The notes: generated by a model from the sequence alone, not told the origin. A DNA stretch of 64,000 nt from Methylorubrum populi (GCA_020741775.1 DYYG01000011.1:100349-164348), one strand, 5' to 3'; shown: positions 38,942 through 48,326, counted from the stretch's first letter. A program made the numbers and translations.

Positions 38942-39175
38942 ATGAGCTCTGCGGAATCCGTAATCGAGATGCTCAGACGGCATGTCCGCGAGGGCGCCAG
39001 ACATGTTGCCAATCAGCATGAGCTTATCACACGACTGAAGCAGCACTCTCTGCCGACGGCAGACGCTGAAGCGCTCCTCATCACTTTCGAGGAGCTTCAG
39101 CGCCAGCACGAGGAGCACCTCGCCCGCGTCGAGGCGGAGGCGTCGTCCCGGCAGTCGAAAATCCGGCCGTCGTGA
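38942..39175 (+). CDS. Small hypothetical helical protein
   Basis: A 77-aa protein starting MSSAESVIEMLRRHVREGARH. It is highly charged and predicted all-helical, with leucine and glutamate periodicity suggesting a coiled coil in the second half (LLITFEELQRQHEEHLARVE). The frame opens at 38891, but no start has a strong ribosome binding site. The protein-like composition supports a real gene of unknown function. Confidence 0.5.
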   Translation: MSSAESVIEMLRRHVREGARHVANQHELITRLKQHSLPTADAEALLITFEELQRQHEEHLARVEAEASSRQSKIRPS

Positions 39176-39188
39176 GGGGGGAGGGCGC

Positions 39189-39833
39189 TCAAGCCGGCAG
39201 GGTCAGCCCTTCGCGAGCGAAGACCGCCTGCACGGCGGGACGCCCGGCCATCCGCCGGGCATGGGCGGTCCAGGACGGAAAGCGGTCCGGCATGTCGAAC
39301 CCGATGGCGGAGCCGCGCGCCCAGAGCCAGAACACCATCAGATCGGCATCGACGACGCTGTATCGCTCACCCAGGGCCCAACCGCCATTCGAGAGCTTCA
39401 CCTCCGTCATGGTGCAGAGGTCACCGAAGGTCTCGGCGCCTTTGGCGCGTATGTCGGGGAAGGCCGACTCGTCGGCACTGTAGCGCTCGGGGCGGCGGAC
39501 ATGAGCGTAGGCGACGTGGTGGGAGCTCGACAGCCAGGCCAGCCATTCGTCGGCGATGGCCAGCTGGCGCGGATCCTCCGGCAGGAGCCCCGCTTCCGGA
39601 TGGGAGCGGGCGAGGTGGCGCAGGATGGCCGGATTCTCGGTCAGCACCCACCCATCCTCGTAGAGCGCCGGTACGCGCCCGCGCTCATTGACCGCCAGAT
39701 ATTCCGGCGCGCGCTGATCGCCCTTGGCGAGATCGAGCCGGACCGTCTCGAACGGCAGCCCGATCTCCTCCAGCACGATATGGGCGGCCAGCGAGCAGGC
39801 GCCGGGGGCGTAGTAGAGGGTGCGGGCGGTCAT
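39189..39833 (-). CDS. Glutathione S-transferase family protein
   Basis: A 214-aa thioredoxin-fold/all-helical GST. The N-terminal domain has LYYAPGACSLAAHIVLEEIGLPFE (beta-class-like Ser/Cys region) and NERGRVPALYEDGWVLTENPAILRHLA (cis-Pro and glutathione SNAIL-type motif, here TENPAI). The C-terminal helical domain carries LGERYSVVDADLMVFW (N-capping box). GGGAG precedes the ATG at 39833. Convergent with the small helical gene. Confidence 0.87.
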   Translation of the reverse strand: MTARTLYYAPGACSLAAHIVLEEIGLPFETVRLDLAKGDQRAPEYLAVNERGRVPALYEDGWVLTENPAILRHLARSHPEAGLLPEDPRQLAIADEWLAWLSSSHHVAYAHVRRPERYSADESAFPDIRAKGAETFGDLCTMTEVKLSNGGWALGERYSVVDADLMVFWLWARGSAIGFDMPDRFPSWTAHARRMAGRPAVQAVFAREGLTLPA

Positions 39834-39900
39834 GAAAGCTCCCTTTGCCACCGACGATCGGCGCCCATCGGACGAGGCGCCGATCGCTGAGAGAACGACG

Positions 39901-40443
39901 TTACAGCGGCTCGGCACCCCGTCCCATCGCGGCGATGCCGGTGCGGGAGATCTCGACCAAGCCGATCACCGTGAGCAGGCGGATGAACCGGTCGATTTCC
40001 TCGGTCGCGCCGGTCAGCTCGAACACGAAGGAATTCAGGGTGGCGTCGAGGGTGCGGGCGCCGAAGGCGGCGGCGAGCCGTAGGGCCTCGCTCCGGTGTT
40101 CGCCGGTGCCGGCGACCTTCACGAGGCACAGCTCACGCTCCAGAGCCTGCCCCTGGAGAGTGAGGTCGACGACGCGGTGCACCGGCACCAGCCGGTCGAG
40201 CTGCGCCTTGATCTGGTCGATCACCGCGTTGGTGCCGGTGGTGACGATGGTGATGCGCGAGATATGACGCGCCTCCTCCGTCTCCGAGACGGTCAGGCTC
40301 TCGATGTTGTAGCCACGGCCGGAGAACAGGCCGGCGATGCGGGCGAGCGCGCCGGGCTCGTTGTCCACGATCACCGCCAGGGTATGGCGGTTCACGGTCT
40401 CGACACGGGTGGGCTCGGGATAGTGGGTGTTCATGGCGTTCAT
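39901..40443 (-). CDS. ilvH: Acetolactate synthase small (regulatory) subunit
   Basis: A 180-aa ACT-domain regulatory subunit that gives valine feedback control to acetolactate synthase in Ile/Val/Leu synthesis. Its N-terminal ACT domain reads TLAVIVDNEPGALARIAGLFSGRGYNIESLTV, with the LARIAGLFSGRGYNI valine-site motif intact. AGGA lies upstream of the ATG. Unlike the usual ilvIH operon, its catalytic partner ilvI is 1.05 kb upstream and an opposite-strand gene lies between them. Confidence 0.94.
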   Translation of the reverse strand: MNAMNTHYPEPTRVETVNRHTLAVIVDNEPGALARIAGLFSGRGYNIESLTVSETEEARHISRITIVTTGTNAVIDQIKAQLDRLVPVHRVVDLTLQGQALERELCLVKVAGTGEHRSEALRLAAAFGARTLDATLNSFVFELTGATEEIDRFIRLLTVIGLVEISRTGIAAMGRGAEPL

Positions 40444-40538
40444 GTCGCAGCGTTCCTCGTCTCAACCTCTCTTGCACCGCCCCGGACCCGCGCCGAGACG
40501 CTGGACCCGCCTCCCGGCGGCGTGATACCGGCCGCGCC

Positions 40539-41426
40539 ATGGATCGGCGTCAGCGTGTTTTGAATCTCGTCGTGCCGCACGGCCGAACCGGCGTCGAGAT
40601 CGGTCCCCTCACGCATCCCATCGTCCTCAAGAGCGAGGGCGATGTCCTCTACGCCGACCATCTGCCGACGGAAGAGCTGCGGCGCCAGTACAGCGGCCAT
40701 CCCACTCTCGGCCCCGCCGGCATCGACGGCATCGTTCCCGTCGACGTGGTGCTGGGGGAGGGCGGTTTGGCCGAGGCCCTGGGCGCGCGCGGCCCGGTCG
40801 ATTACATCGTGGCGTCCCACGTCGTCGAGCACGTTCCGGACCCGATCCGCTGGCTGCGCGAGGCGGGCGACGCCCTGCGCGAGGGCGGCGTGTTCTGCCT
40901 CATCGTGCCGGACAAGCGCTTCACCTTCGACCATTTCCGCACGCCGACCAGCACCGGGGAACTCGTCGCCGCGTCGCTCGCCGGCCTGCGCAAGCCGCCG
41001 GTGGCGATCGTCTACGAGCATTTCGCCCGCGCGACCCTGGTCGATGCCGGTGCGATCTGGCAGGGCCGGCCGGTTCGGGCGAAGCCGGTGAGCGGCGGCC
41101 CGGCGGAAGCCTTCGGCATCGCCTCGGGCATCGCCGCGACCGGCGCCTCCGTCGACGTTCACTGCACGGTCTTCACCCCCTGCAGCTTCGCCACCGTCCT
41201 CGCCGAACTGATCGGCCTCGACCTGCTGCCGTTCGAATGCGCCGCCCTCGAACCGACGCGCCCGCGGGAAGACGAGTTCTTCGTGCTCCTGCGCAAGCGC
41301 ACCGATGGGACAGCGGCGCAACGCGCGGCCTCGGTGCCCCGCCTCGACCCCGACCGTCACCATGCGCTGCCGCGTCCGGGCTGGGCCGCCCGGCTCGCCG
41401 GCCGGTGGCGCCGGGCGCTGACCTGA
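40539..41426 (+). CDS. SAM-dependent methyltransferase, type 11-like
   Basis: A 295-aa protein with a class I methyltransferase core: GVEIGPLTHPIV (motif I with acidic residue), then DYIVASHVVEHVPDPIRWLREAGDALREGGVFCLIVPDKR split over motifs IV-VI. The substrate is unknown; related proteins act on sugars or lipids. It is transcribed against ilvH and ilvI and interrupts the pair. Confidence 0.72.
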   Translation: MDRRQRVLNLVVPHGRTGVEIGPLTHPIVLKSEGDVLYADHLPTEELRRQYSGHPTLGPAGIDGIVPVDVVLGEGGLAEALGARGPVDYIVASHVVEHVPDPIRWLREAGDALREGGVFCLIVPDKRFTFDHFRTPTSTGELVAASLAGLRKPPVAIVYEHFARATLVDAGAIWQGRPVRAKPVSGGPAEAFGIASGIAATGASVDVHCTVFTPCSFATVLAELIGLDLLPFECAALEPTRPREDEFFVLLRKRTDGTAAQRAASVPRLDPDRHHALPRPGWAARLAGRWRRALT

Positions 41427-41496
41427 GGAAGGCGCCGGCACCGCCGGTTCGATCGAGCCGGGCATGACCGGCTTCGGGCGGGGCGGGCCGGCCCGG

Positions 41497-43272
41497 TCAG
41501 ACCAGCATCTTGCCTTCGGCCGAGATGACGTCGCCGAGCTCCACCCCGGTCTCGCCGAGATAGTCCGACAGCAGCATCTCGTTATGCGCCTTGCCCGAAG
41601 GAATCATCGGGAAGCAGTTCTCGGTCTTGTCGACCACGCAATCGAAGATCACCGGGCCGTCATAGGCCAGCATCTCCTGGATCGCGGCGTCGAGTTCGCC
41701 GGGCTTCTCGCAGCGGATGCCCTTGGCACCGTAGGCCTCGGCCAGCTTCACGAAGTCCGGCAGGCTCTCCGAGTAGCTCTGCGAGTAGCGCGAGCCGTGC
41801 AGCAGCTCCTGCCACTGGCGCACCATGCCCATGTACTCGTTGTTCAGGATGAAGATCTTGACCGGCAGACGGTACTGCACCGCCGTCGACAATTCCTGCA
41901 TGTTCATCAGGATCGAGGCTTCACCCGCGATGTCGATGACGAGCCCGTCCGGGTTGGCGAGCTGCGTGCCGATGGCGGCGGGCAGGCCGTAACCCATGGT
42001 GCCGAGGCCGCCGGAGGTCATCCAGCGGTTCGGCTCATCGAACTTGAAGTACTGCGCCGCCCACATCTGGTGCTGGCCGACCTCGGTGGTGACGAAGGTC
42101 TTGCGATCCTTGCAGGCCTCGTAGAGGCGCTGAACCGCGTATTGCGGCTTGATGATCGTGCCGGACGGCCAGTAGGCGAGGCAGTCCCGCGACTTCCAGC
42201 GGCTGATCTTGTTGAACCAATCCTCCATGCGACCCTTGTCGGGCTGCTTCGGCAGCGCGCGCCACTGGGCGAGCATCTCCTCCAGCACCGCGGCGCAGTC
42301 GCCGAGGATGCCGACATCGACCTTCACGACCTTGTTGATCGAGGAGGCGTCGACATCGACATGGATCTTCTTCGAGTAGGGCGCGAAGGCATCGAGGCGG
42401 CCGGTGATCCGGTCGTCGAAGCGCGCGCCGATGCAGATCATCACGTCGCAATCGTGCATCGCGAGGTTGGCCTCGTAGGTGCCGTGCATGCCCAGCATCC
42501 CGAGGAACTTGTCGTCGGAAGCCGGGAAGGCGCCCAGACCCATCAGCGTCGAGGTGACCGGGAAGCCGGTCTCGGCGACCAGCTCACGCAGGAGCCGGGA
42601 GGCTTCCGGACCCGAATTGATGACGCCGCCGCCGGTATAGAAGACCGGCCGGCGCGCGCCGGCCATCAGCTCGACCGCCGCGCGGATCTTCTCGGAATCG
42701 CCCTTGACCGGCGGGTTGTAGGTCTTGTGCCCGTTCTGCGTCGGCCGGCTGTAGACGCCGGTGGCGAACTGCACGTCCTTCGGCAGATCGATGACGACCG
42801 GGCCGGGACGGCCATGGCTCGCGACGTAGAACGCCTCGTGCAGGATGCGCGGCAGGTCCTCGATCGATTTCACGAGGTAGTTGTGCTTGGTGCAGTGGCG
42901 CGTGATGCCGACCGTATCGCATTCCTGGAACGCGTCGGAGCCGATCAGGTGCGTCGGAACTTGGCCCGTCACGGCGACGAGCGGGATTGAATCCAGCATC
43001 GCGTCGGTCAGGCCGGTGATGATGTTGGTGGCGCCGGGGCCGGAGGTGACGAGAACGACGCCGACCTTGCCGCTGGAGCGGGCATAGCCCTCCGCCGCGT
43101 GGACGGCGCCCTGCTCGTGGCGCACCAGCACGTGCTGAATCGTGGTCTCGTCGAAGAGCGCGTCGTAGATCGGAAGCACGGCACCGCCCGGATAGCCGAA
43201 CAGGGTGTCCACCCCCTGATCCTGGAACGCCCGGATGACCATCTGGGCCCCGGTCATGACCTCGCCGCTCAT
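41497..43272 (-). CDS. ilvI: Acetolactate synthase large (catalytic) subunit
   Basis: A 591-aa thiamine-diphosphate enzyme that condenses pyruvate to acetolactate (or with 2-oxobutyrate). The catalytic Glu is in [44 protein letters not shown] and the TPP-binding [18 protein letters not shown] with [13 protein letters not shown] follow. GGAGGAG lies directly before the ATG at 43272 ([11 protein letters not shown]); the frame extends 31 codons further upstream into the leader and should not be included. Transcription is preceded by a leader peptide and terminator (43339-43447), a clear attenuation system. Confidence 0.95.
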   Translation of the reverse strand: MSGEVMTGAQMVIRAFQDQGVDTLFGYPGGAVLPIYDALFDETTIQHVLVRHEQGAVHAAEGYARSSGKVGVVLVTSGPGATNIITGLTDAMLDSIPLVAVTGQVPTHLIGSDAFQECDTVGITRHCTKHNYLVKSIEDLPRILHEAFYVASHGRPGPVVIDLPKDVQFATGVYSRPTQNGHKTYNPPVKGDSEKIRAAVELMAGARRPVFYTGGGVINSGPEASRLLRELVAETGFPVTSTLMGLGAFPASDDKFLGMLGMHGTYEANLAMHDCDVMICIGARFDDRITGRLDAFAPYSKKIHVDVDASSINKVVKVDVGILGDCAAVLEEMLAQWRALPKQPDKGRMEDWFNKISRWKSRDCLAYWPSGTIIKPQYAVQRLYEACKDRKTFVTTEVGQHQMWAAQYFKFDEPNRWMTSGGLGTMGYGLPAAIGTQLANPDGLVIDIAGEASILMNMQELSTAVQYRLPVKIFILNNEYMGMVRQWQELLHGSRYSQSYSESLPDFVKLAEAYGAKGIRCEKPGELDAAIQEMLAYDGPVIFDCVVDKTENCFPMIPSGKAHNEMLLSDYLGETGVELGDVISAEGKMLV

Positions 43273-43338
43273 CGACTCCTCCATCAATCCGTTCTTCGTG
43301 TTCCGATCCGCATGTCGGCCCGTTGGATTTTGCGCAAT

Positions 43339-43360
43339 AAAAAAGGGCCCCGAGGGACCC
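43339..43360 (-). terminator. Attenuator terminator of ilvI leader
   Basis: Minus-strand RNA reads GGGUCC, CUCG loop, GGGCCC followed by six U (T run at 43344-43339). The stem contains one G-U pair. It lies 67 bp before the ilvI start and downstream of the leader peptide, the position expected for a transcription attenuator. Confidence 0.8.
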
Positions 43361-43385
43361 TGCATGCGCCACCGACCGGGCCTGC

Positions 43386-43405
43386 CGGGCTTGTCCTCAA
43401 GCCCG
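43386..43405 (-). promoter_or_regulatory. Leader hairpin overlapping the ilv leader-peptide stop
   Basis: An 8-bp perfect stem (CGGGCTTG with CAAGCCCG, 4-nt loop) spans the stop codon of the leader peptide. It corresponds to the pause or protector hairpin of amino-acid attenuators; when the ribosome stalls upstream, alternative pairing could prevent the terminator from forming. Confidence 0.6.
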
Positions 43406-43447
43406 CCCCGTCCGTGGCGCTTCCACTACGATAAGAACCGTGCGCAT
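43397..43447 (-). CDS. ilvL: ilv operon leader peptide ([16 protein letters not shown])
   Basis: A 16-codon peptide whose ATG is at 43447 and TGA at 43399-43397. Residues 4-8 are Val-Leu-Ile-Val-Val, the three branched-chain amino acids in an uninterrupted run. A GGA lies about 6 bases before the ATG. A pause-type hairpin covers its end and an intrinsic terminator follows 37-58 bp later, before ilvI. Charged-tRNA shortage for any of the three amino acids should stall the ribosome and allow read-through. Confidence 0.78.
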   Translation of the reverse strand: MRTVLIVVEAPRTGRA

Positions 43448-43614
43448 CGTCGATCCATTCGCCGCTCCCCCGCCGATTTTCGGCAGGTGAGGGGCGCGGA
43501 GTAAGCGATGGGCGCCCTCCCGTCAATCCGTCTGTGTTGTGTTTCCGGCATCGAGCGCATCCAGGCAATGGGTCTCCTTGCTCGAAGCCGCGTGCGGTTC
43601 GGGCGAACCGGGGA

Positions 43615-45096
43615 TCATGTGCCGCAGAAGGTGCGGTAGCCGCGCCCGCCGCCCTCGGGCGCCTCGGCGTAGCGGGCGAAATCCGGCTGGTCGTCGTAGG
43701 GATGCGAGAGAACCGCGAGCAGGGTCTCGAACGGTCCGAAATCCTGCCGCTCGACGGCAGCCTCGATCATCTCTTCCACCCGGTGATTGCGCGGGATGAA
43801 GGCCGGATTGGCGGAGCGCATCGTCCGCCGCCACGAAGTCGCCTCGCCCGGTTCGTCGGCGAGCCGGCGGTGCCAGCCTTCGGCCCAGCGGTCGAAAGCG
43901 GTCGGATCGATGAACAGGCTGCGCACCGCCTCGGCCGCGCCCTGATCCGCCCCGGCTTCCGGCAGGGCGTCGCTGAGGCGGCGGAAGGTGAGGGTGAAGT
44001 CGGCCTCGTTCTCGGCCATGGTCTTCAAGAGGTCCCCGGCGAGGGCGGCATCGCCCTCGCGCGCCGTCGTCAGCCCGAGCTTGCGGTTGAGGCCGCCGTG
44101 ATAAGCGGCCTCGAACAGGCCCGCGAAGCCGCCGAGGGCCGCCTCGGCCTCGGCAACGGCTTTGTCCTCATCCTCGGCGAGCAGAGGGAGCAGCGCCTCG
44201 GCGAGGCGGGTGAGGTTCCAGAGAGCCATCCGCGGCTGGTTGCCGTAGGCGTAGCGCCCGTGCCGGTCGATCGAGCTGAAGGCGGTGGCCGGGTCGTAGG
44301 TGTCGAGGAAGGCGCAGGGGCCGTAATCGATGGTCTCGCCGGAAATCGACATGTTGTCGGTGTTCATCACGCCGTGGATGAAGCCGACCGTGAGCCAGCA
44401 GGCCACCAGTTCCGCCTGCCGGCGGATCACGCCTTCGAGAAGCGCGCGGTAGGGATTTTCCGCCTCCGCCGCCTGCGGATCGTGCCGGGCGATGGTATGG
44501 TCGGCCAGAGCGCGCAGGCCCTCCACATCGCCGCGGGCGGCGAAGAACTGGAACGAGCCGACACGGATATGGCTCGACGCCACCCGGGTCAGGACGGCGC
44601 CGGGTAGAACCGTCTCGCGGATCACCCGCTCGCCGGTGGTCACGGCAGCGAGTGCCCGCGTGGTCGGGATACCGAGGGCGTGCATGGCCTCGCTGACGCA
44701 ATATTCCCGCAGCACCGGGCCGAGGGCGGCGCGGCCATCGCCCCGGCGCGAGAACGGAGTCGGACCCGAGCCCTTGAGCTGGATGTCGCGCCGCCCCCCG
44801 TCCCGGTCCACGACCTCCCCGAGGAGGATGGCGCGCCCGTCGCCGAGCTGCGGCACGAATTGGCCGAACTGATGCCCGGCATAGGCCGCGGCCAGCGGCT
44901 CGGCTCCCTCCGGAACCCGCCGTCCGGACAGGATCTCGGCGCCTTCACTTTCGAGCCGGTCTGGATCGAGGCCGAGTTCCAGGGCGAGCGGCCGGTTGAG
45001 CCGCACCAGCCGGGGCGCCTCGACCGCCGTCGGCGCCACCCGCGCGAAGAAGCGGTCGGGCAGGCGCGCGTAGCTGTTGTCGAAGGGAAAATGCAT
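43615..45096 (-). CDS. selO: Protein adenylyltransferase SelO (YdiU family)
   Basis: A 493-aa pseudokinase-fold enzyme that transfers AMP to Ser/Thr/Tyr of target proteins and takes part in redox stress response. Family motifs present: FAYLPDRF-like N-terminus ([14 protein letters not shown]), [56 protein letters not shown] and [15 protein letters not shown] near the end. The start at 45096 gives the typical length. A selenocysteine is not required; the bacterial family often lacks it. Confidence 0.93.
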   Translation of the reverse strand: MHFPFDNSYARLPDRFFARVAPTAVEAPRLVRLNRPLALELGLDPDRLESEGAEILSGRRVPEGAEPLAAAYAGHQFGQFVPQLGDGRAILLGEVVDRDGGRRDIQLKGSGPTPFSRRGDGRAALGPVLREYCVSEAMHALGIPTTRALAAVTTGERVIRETVLPGAVLTRVASSHIRVGSFQFFAARGDVEGLRALADHTIARHDPQAAEAENPYRALLEGVIRRQAELVACWLTVGFIHGVMNTDNMSISGETIDYGPCAFLDTYDPATAFSSIDRHGRYAYGNQPRMALWNLTRLAEALLPLLAEDEDKAVAEAEAALGGFAGLFEAAYHGGLNRKLGLTTAREGDAALAGDLLKTMAENEADFTLTFRRLSDALPEAGADQGAAEAVRSLFIDPTAFDRWAEGWHRRLADEPGEATSWRRTMRSANPAFIPRNHRVEEMIEAAVERQDFGPFETLLAVLSHPYDDQPDFARYAEAPEGGGRGYRTFCGT

Positions 45097-45304
45097 GGGC
45101 GGGACCGGATCGGAAAGGATGTCGGTGTCAGGCGTAGACGATCGGCCGGGATCGCGTCACGTCGCGGGGCCGGATCGCGTCAGGTTCTCTCGGTCAACGA
45201 TTCCGGCCGGGGGTGTTCGGTCCCCGGCACGGACCACTGGGGCAAGGGCCTGGATGGCGGTTCGGGCGCTTCCCCGCGCGGCGAACCTCCGCACTTGGCC
45301 ATGG

Positions 45305-45808
45305 TCAGGCAGCCTTCTGGTTCACCTTGCTCTCGGCGAGCGCCGTGAGCTTGCGATCGGTTGCCTTCTCCTCGTCGAGCGATTGCTGCAGCACGGCGGC
45401 GCAATCATCGCGACCGAGCCGTTTCGCCCAGGCGACGAGGGTGCCGTAGCGGGCGATCTCGTAGTGCTCCACCGCCTGCGCCGCCGCGAGCAGGGCCGCA
45501 TCCATCACGTCCCGGTCTGCGACCTCGCCGGCGGTGTCGTCGGCTTCCCGGACGATGCCGTCGATGGCGGGGCAATCCACCGCCTTCGGCTTGTGCCCGT
45601 GCATCTCGAACACCCGCTCCAGCCGTTCGATCTGCCCCTCGGTCTCGCGCAGATGCGTCTCGAATCCCTGACGCAATTCGGCGGCCGTGGCCTTCTCGAT
45701 CATCTTCGGCAAGGCTTTGGCGATCTGGTTCTCGGCGTAATAGACATCCTGCAACGTGTGCACGAAGAGGTCGTCGAGAGATTTGATGTCCTTCGTGAAC
45801 AGACCCAT
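45305..45808 (-). CDS. DUF892/YciF-type ferritin-like protein
   Basis: A 167-aa four-helix bundle of the ferritin-like YciE/YciF group, often stress-induced. FVHTLQDVYYAENQIAKALPKM and LRETEGQIERLERVFEMHGHKP are family signatures, with Glu/His metal ligands on repeated helices (HLRETE, AVEHYEIARYG). GGAGG precedes the ATG at 45808; the frame continues ten codons further upstream. Confidence 0.85.
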   Translation of the reverse strand: MGLFTKDIKSLDDLFVHTLQDVYYAENQIAKALPKMIEKATAAELRQGFETHLRETEGQIERLERVFEMHGHKPKAVDCPAIDGIVREADDTAGEVADRDVMDAALLAAAQAVEHYEIARYGTLVAWAKRLGRDDCAAVLQQSLDEEKATDRKLTALAESKVNQKAA

Positions 45809-46080
45809 GGCGGCCTCCGACGATGCCGGGAACCGCATGGAATCTGTCCCCGCGTAAGAGGAAGCCCGGCGGCACTTCGCCGGTTCCGGTTCTGCTGTAT
45901 GCCGCGGCAGGTCCGTGCCGCCCGCGCCCCAAGCGGCGCGGCCGCAGGCCGCTATCCAGAGCGTCGCGACTTCGGTACGGAAGCCGCCATCCGCCGATCC
46001 GGCCCCTGAGCCGGGCGTCGTCCATGCGGGCGGCCCGCCTGAACCGGCATCGCGGACGAACCGGGGATGAAGGCGAACGG

Positions 46081-47373
46081 ATGGCTGATGCGCTCGCGGG
46101 CAAGGTGGCGCGGCGCCTGCTGCCCTTCCTGATGCTGTGCTACTTCTTCGCCTATCTCGACCGGGTGAATGTCGGTTTCGCCGCGCTCACCATGAACCGG
46201 GATATCGGCCTCTCGGCATCGGCCTACGGTTTCGGCGCGGGCCTGTTCTTCCTCGGCTACGTCGCCTTCGAGGTGCCGAGCAATCTGATCCTGGAGCGGG
46301 TCGGCGCGCGGCTCTGGATCGCCCGGATCATGGTGACCTGGGCCCTCGTCTCGGCGGCCACCGCCTTCGTCGTCGGCGAATGGTCGTTCTATCTCGTGCG
46401 CGTCCTGCTCGGATTGGCCGAGGCCGGCTTCTTTCCCGGCATCATCCTTTACCTGACCTACTGGTTTCCGGCCCGGCAGCGTGCCGGCATCGTCGGCACC
46501 TTCATGATGGCGGTGCCGCTCTCGGCCGCGATCGGCGCGCCGCTCTCGGGCGTCGTCATGAGCTTGGCGGACGGAGCCCTCGGCTTGGCGGGCTGGCAAT
46601 GGCTCTACCTGCTGGAGGCGGCGCCCAGCCTGCTCCTCGGCATCGCCGCCCTGTTCGCGCTCACCGACCGGCCGGAGGCCGCCTCCTGGCTGAGCGAGAC
46701 GGAACGGGCGACTCTCATGGCCCGGATGGCGGAGGATCACCGTTCCCGGCCAGGTCGGACGGCGCATCTCGGGCGTGCCCTCGTCGCTCCGCGCATCCTC
46801 GGCCTCGGCCTCGTCTATTTCGGGCTCAGCACCGGGGTCTACGCGGTCGGTCTGTGGCTACCGCAGATCGTCAGCGCCTTCGGCTTCAGCTTGGTGGCGA
46901 CGGGCTTCGTCACCGCGATCCCCTACATCGTGTCGGCCCTCGGCATGGTCGCCTGGACCCGCCGCTCGGACCGGACCGGCGAGCGGCGCCGGCACACGGC
47001 GATCCCCACCATCGGCGCCGGCCTCGCCCTCCTCGCCGCGAGCCAGGCCGGAACCCCGTTCCTCACCATCGTCGCGCTGAGCCTGGCCGCCCTCGGCATC
47101 TTCGCGGCCCTGCCGACCTTCTGGACCTTGCCGACCAGCCTCCTCAGCGGCAGCGCCGCGGCGGGGGGCATCGCCCTGATCAATGCGCTGGGCAGCATCG
47201 GCGGCTTCGCCGGCCCCGCCATGATGGGCTGGATCCGCGACGCCACCGGCCGGTTCGATCACGCCCTCGCCGCCGTCGCGGCCGTGCTGATCCTGGCGGG
47301 ATGCTTGGTCCTGCGCCTCGGCCGAGATGTGGAGCGGGGCACCGTCCCGTCACCGCGCCCGGATCCGGCATAA
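46081..47373 (+). CDS. MFS transporter, anion:cation symporter (ACS)-like
   Basis: A 430-aa transporter with twelve predicted helices. The signatures CYFFAYLDRVNVGFAALTMNRDIGLSASAYGFGAG and PSNLILERVGARLWIARIMVTWAL belong to the tartrate/4-hydroxyphenylacetate branch of the ACS family, proton symporters for organic anions. The ATG at 46081 has AAGG seven bases before it; the frame from 45823 is not protein-like. It ends at 47373 and is followed by two tiny ORFs. Substrate unknown. Confidence 0.85.
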   Translation: MADALAGKVARRLLPFLMLCYFFAYLDRVNVGFAALTMNRDIGLSASAYGFGAGLFFLGYVAFEVPSNLILERVGARLWIARIMVTWALVSAATAFVVGEWSFYLVRVLLGLAEAGFFPGIILYLTYWFPARQRAGIVGTFMMAVPLSAAIGAPLSGVVMSLADGALGLAGWQWLYLLEAAPSLLLGIAALFALTDRPEAASWLSETERATLMARMAEDHRSRPGRTAHLGRALVAPRILGLGLVYFGLSTGVYAVGLWLPQIVSAFGFSLVATGFVTAIPYIVSALGMVAWTRRSDRTGERRRHTAIPTIGAGLALLAASQAGTPFLTIVALSLAALGIFAALPTFWTLPTSLLSGSAAAGGIALINALGSIGGFAGPAMMGWIRDATGRFDHALAAVAAVLILAGCLVLRLGRDVERGTVPSPRPDPA

Positions 47374-47434
47374 GGCGCGACCGGAACCACCGCCGCCGAC
47401 CGCGTTACCCGTTCAGTTACGAACGGAGGATGGG

Positions 47435-47542
47435 ATGGAAGGCGGTTTGATCTGGCTCGGCATCATCGCCGGGATTCTGGCGTTGAGCGGTGGGGGCTAT
47501 CTCTTCGCAGGCTGGGCAAAGTCCCGCCGGACGCGGCGGTAA
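47435..47542 (+). CDS. Tiny single-helix membrane protein (35 aa)
   Basis: MEGGLIWLGIIAGILALSGG and a short tail ending in a basic cluster (KSRRTRR). GGAGG lies six bases before the ATG, a strong ribosome binding site for this genome. One membrane helix covers most of the chain. A GGAAC element at 47383-47387 with CGTT at 47403-47406 (15-bp spacer) could be an EcfG-type promoter with an off-length spacer. Confidence 0.62.
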   Translation: MEGGLIWLGIIAGILALSGGGYLFAGWAKSRRTRR

Positions 47543-47667
47543 AGTGCCTACTCCGATCGCGCCGGAGGAACGACCGATCTCCCTCGCTCCCTCGTGAGAA
47601 GCCTGCCGCGAGCATCGGGCGAGGGCCGGCCCTGCCTTGCGAAATAGTGATTGGCGGCCCTATGGCC

Positions 47668-47692
47668 GGAACCATATTTCATGGTAGCCCTT
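47668..47692 (+). promoter_or_regulatory. EcfG-like promoter candidate upstream of the 32-aa ORF
   Basis: GGAAC (47668-47672), 16 bp, then CCTT (47689-47692), one base off the CGTT consensus. The start would be near 47699, about 50 nt before the ATG of the 32-aa membrane ORF. Confidence 0.35.
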
Positions 47693-47751
47693 TTGGTAGG
47701 CCTGCGACTCGAATGGTCGAGCCAGGCACGCGGTGAAAAAGGGCAAATTCC

Positions 47752-47850
47752 ATGGCAAGCCTGCTGCCGGTGCTCGCTCTCCTCGTGACCCCCATCGGTG
47801 CTCTTGCCGTCGGTGCCTGGGCCTTCGGACGCGCGCGCTCCACGCCCTGA
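47752..47850 (+). CDS. Tiny single-helix membrane protein (32 aa)
   Basis: MASLLPVLALLVTPIGALAV then GAWAFGRARSTP and stop. The first two thirds form one membrane helix and the end is basic, the same layout as the 35-aa neighbour. AAGGG lies about nine bases upstream. It falls below usual gene-finder cutoffs. Function unknown; the convergent siderophore genes begin 78 bp further on. Confidence 0.52.
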   Translation: MASLLPVLALLVTPIGALAVGAWAFGRARSTP

Positions 47851-47927
47851 CCCACACCACGCTTCGTGAGGATCGAGGGCAGTTCGACACGCTGCCCCTC
47901 GGCTCACCTCGCAAGGGGCCGTGATCA

Positions 47928-48326
47928 TCAGACGAGGCTGCGCAGAGCAATCTCCGACCGCTCTTCATGCGCGAAAATGTGGCGCGTCGTCTTTGGCGGG
48001 AAGAGGCTTCCGCTGAGCCCGCGCCCCAGCACCTCCTCGCGGGTCGGCATCATGTCGGCGCGCCAGGAAGAGAGTTGAACGGCGGCATAGTCGTAGAGCC
48101 GCACCGGCACGCGGGTCAGGCCGAGCTGCATCGCCGCCATAAGCCGATGATGGCCGTCCAGCACAGCCAGGGTGTCGCGCTCCACGCAGATCGGCTGCGT
48201 CCAGGCCTGCTTTTCCAAGATGAGAGCGATCACCTCGCCGACCCGGGCCGGAACGATCTCCTCGGTCGGACGCAGAGCGTGAGGCGGGAGGAGCCGGAGC
48301 TCCGCAAGAGCCATCATGCCGCTCAT
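47928..48326 (-). CDS. sbnI: SbnI-like free L-serine kinase (ParB/Srx fold)
   Basis: A 132-aa protein of the SbnI/SerK family, which phosphorylates free L-serine to O-phospho-L-serine, the substrate of SbnA. The N-terminal RPTEEIVPARVGEVIALILE, the LAVLDGHHRLMAAMQLGL loop and the distinctive SGSLFPPKTTRHIFA near the C-terminus match the family. It is about half the size of staphylococcal SbnI (about 254 aa), keeping only the kinase domain and lacking the extra C-terminal part. It overlaps the end of sbnH by ATGA and is the last gene of the operon. Confidence 0.75.
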   Translation of the reverse strand: MSGMMALAELRLLPPHALRPTEEIVPARVGEVIALILEKQAWTQPICVERDTLAVLDGHHRLMAAMQLGLTRVPVRLYDYAAVQLSSWRADMMPTREEVLGRGLSGSLFPPKTTRHIFAHEERSEIALRSLV

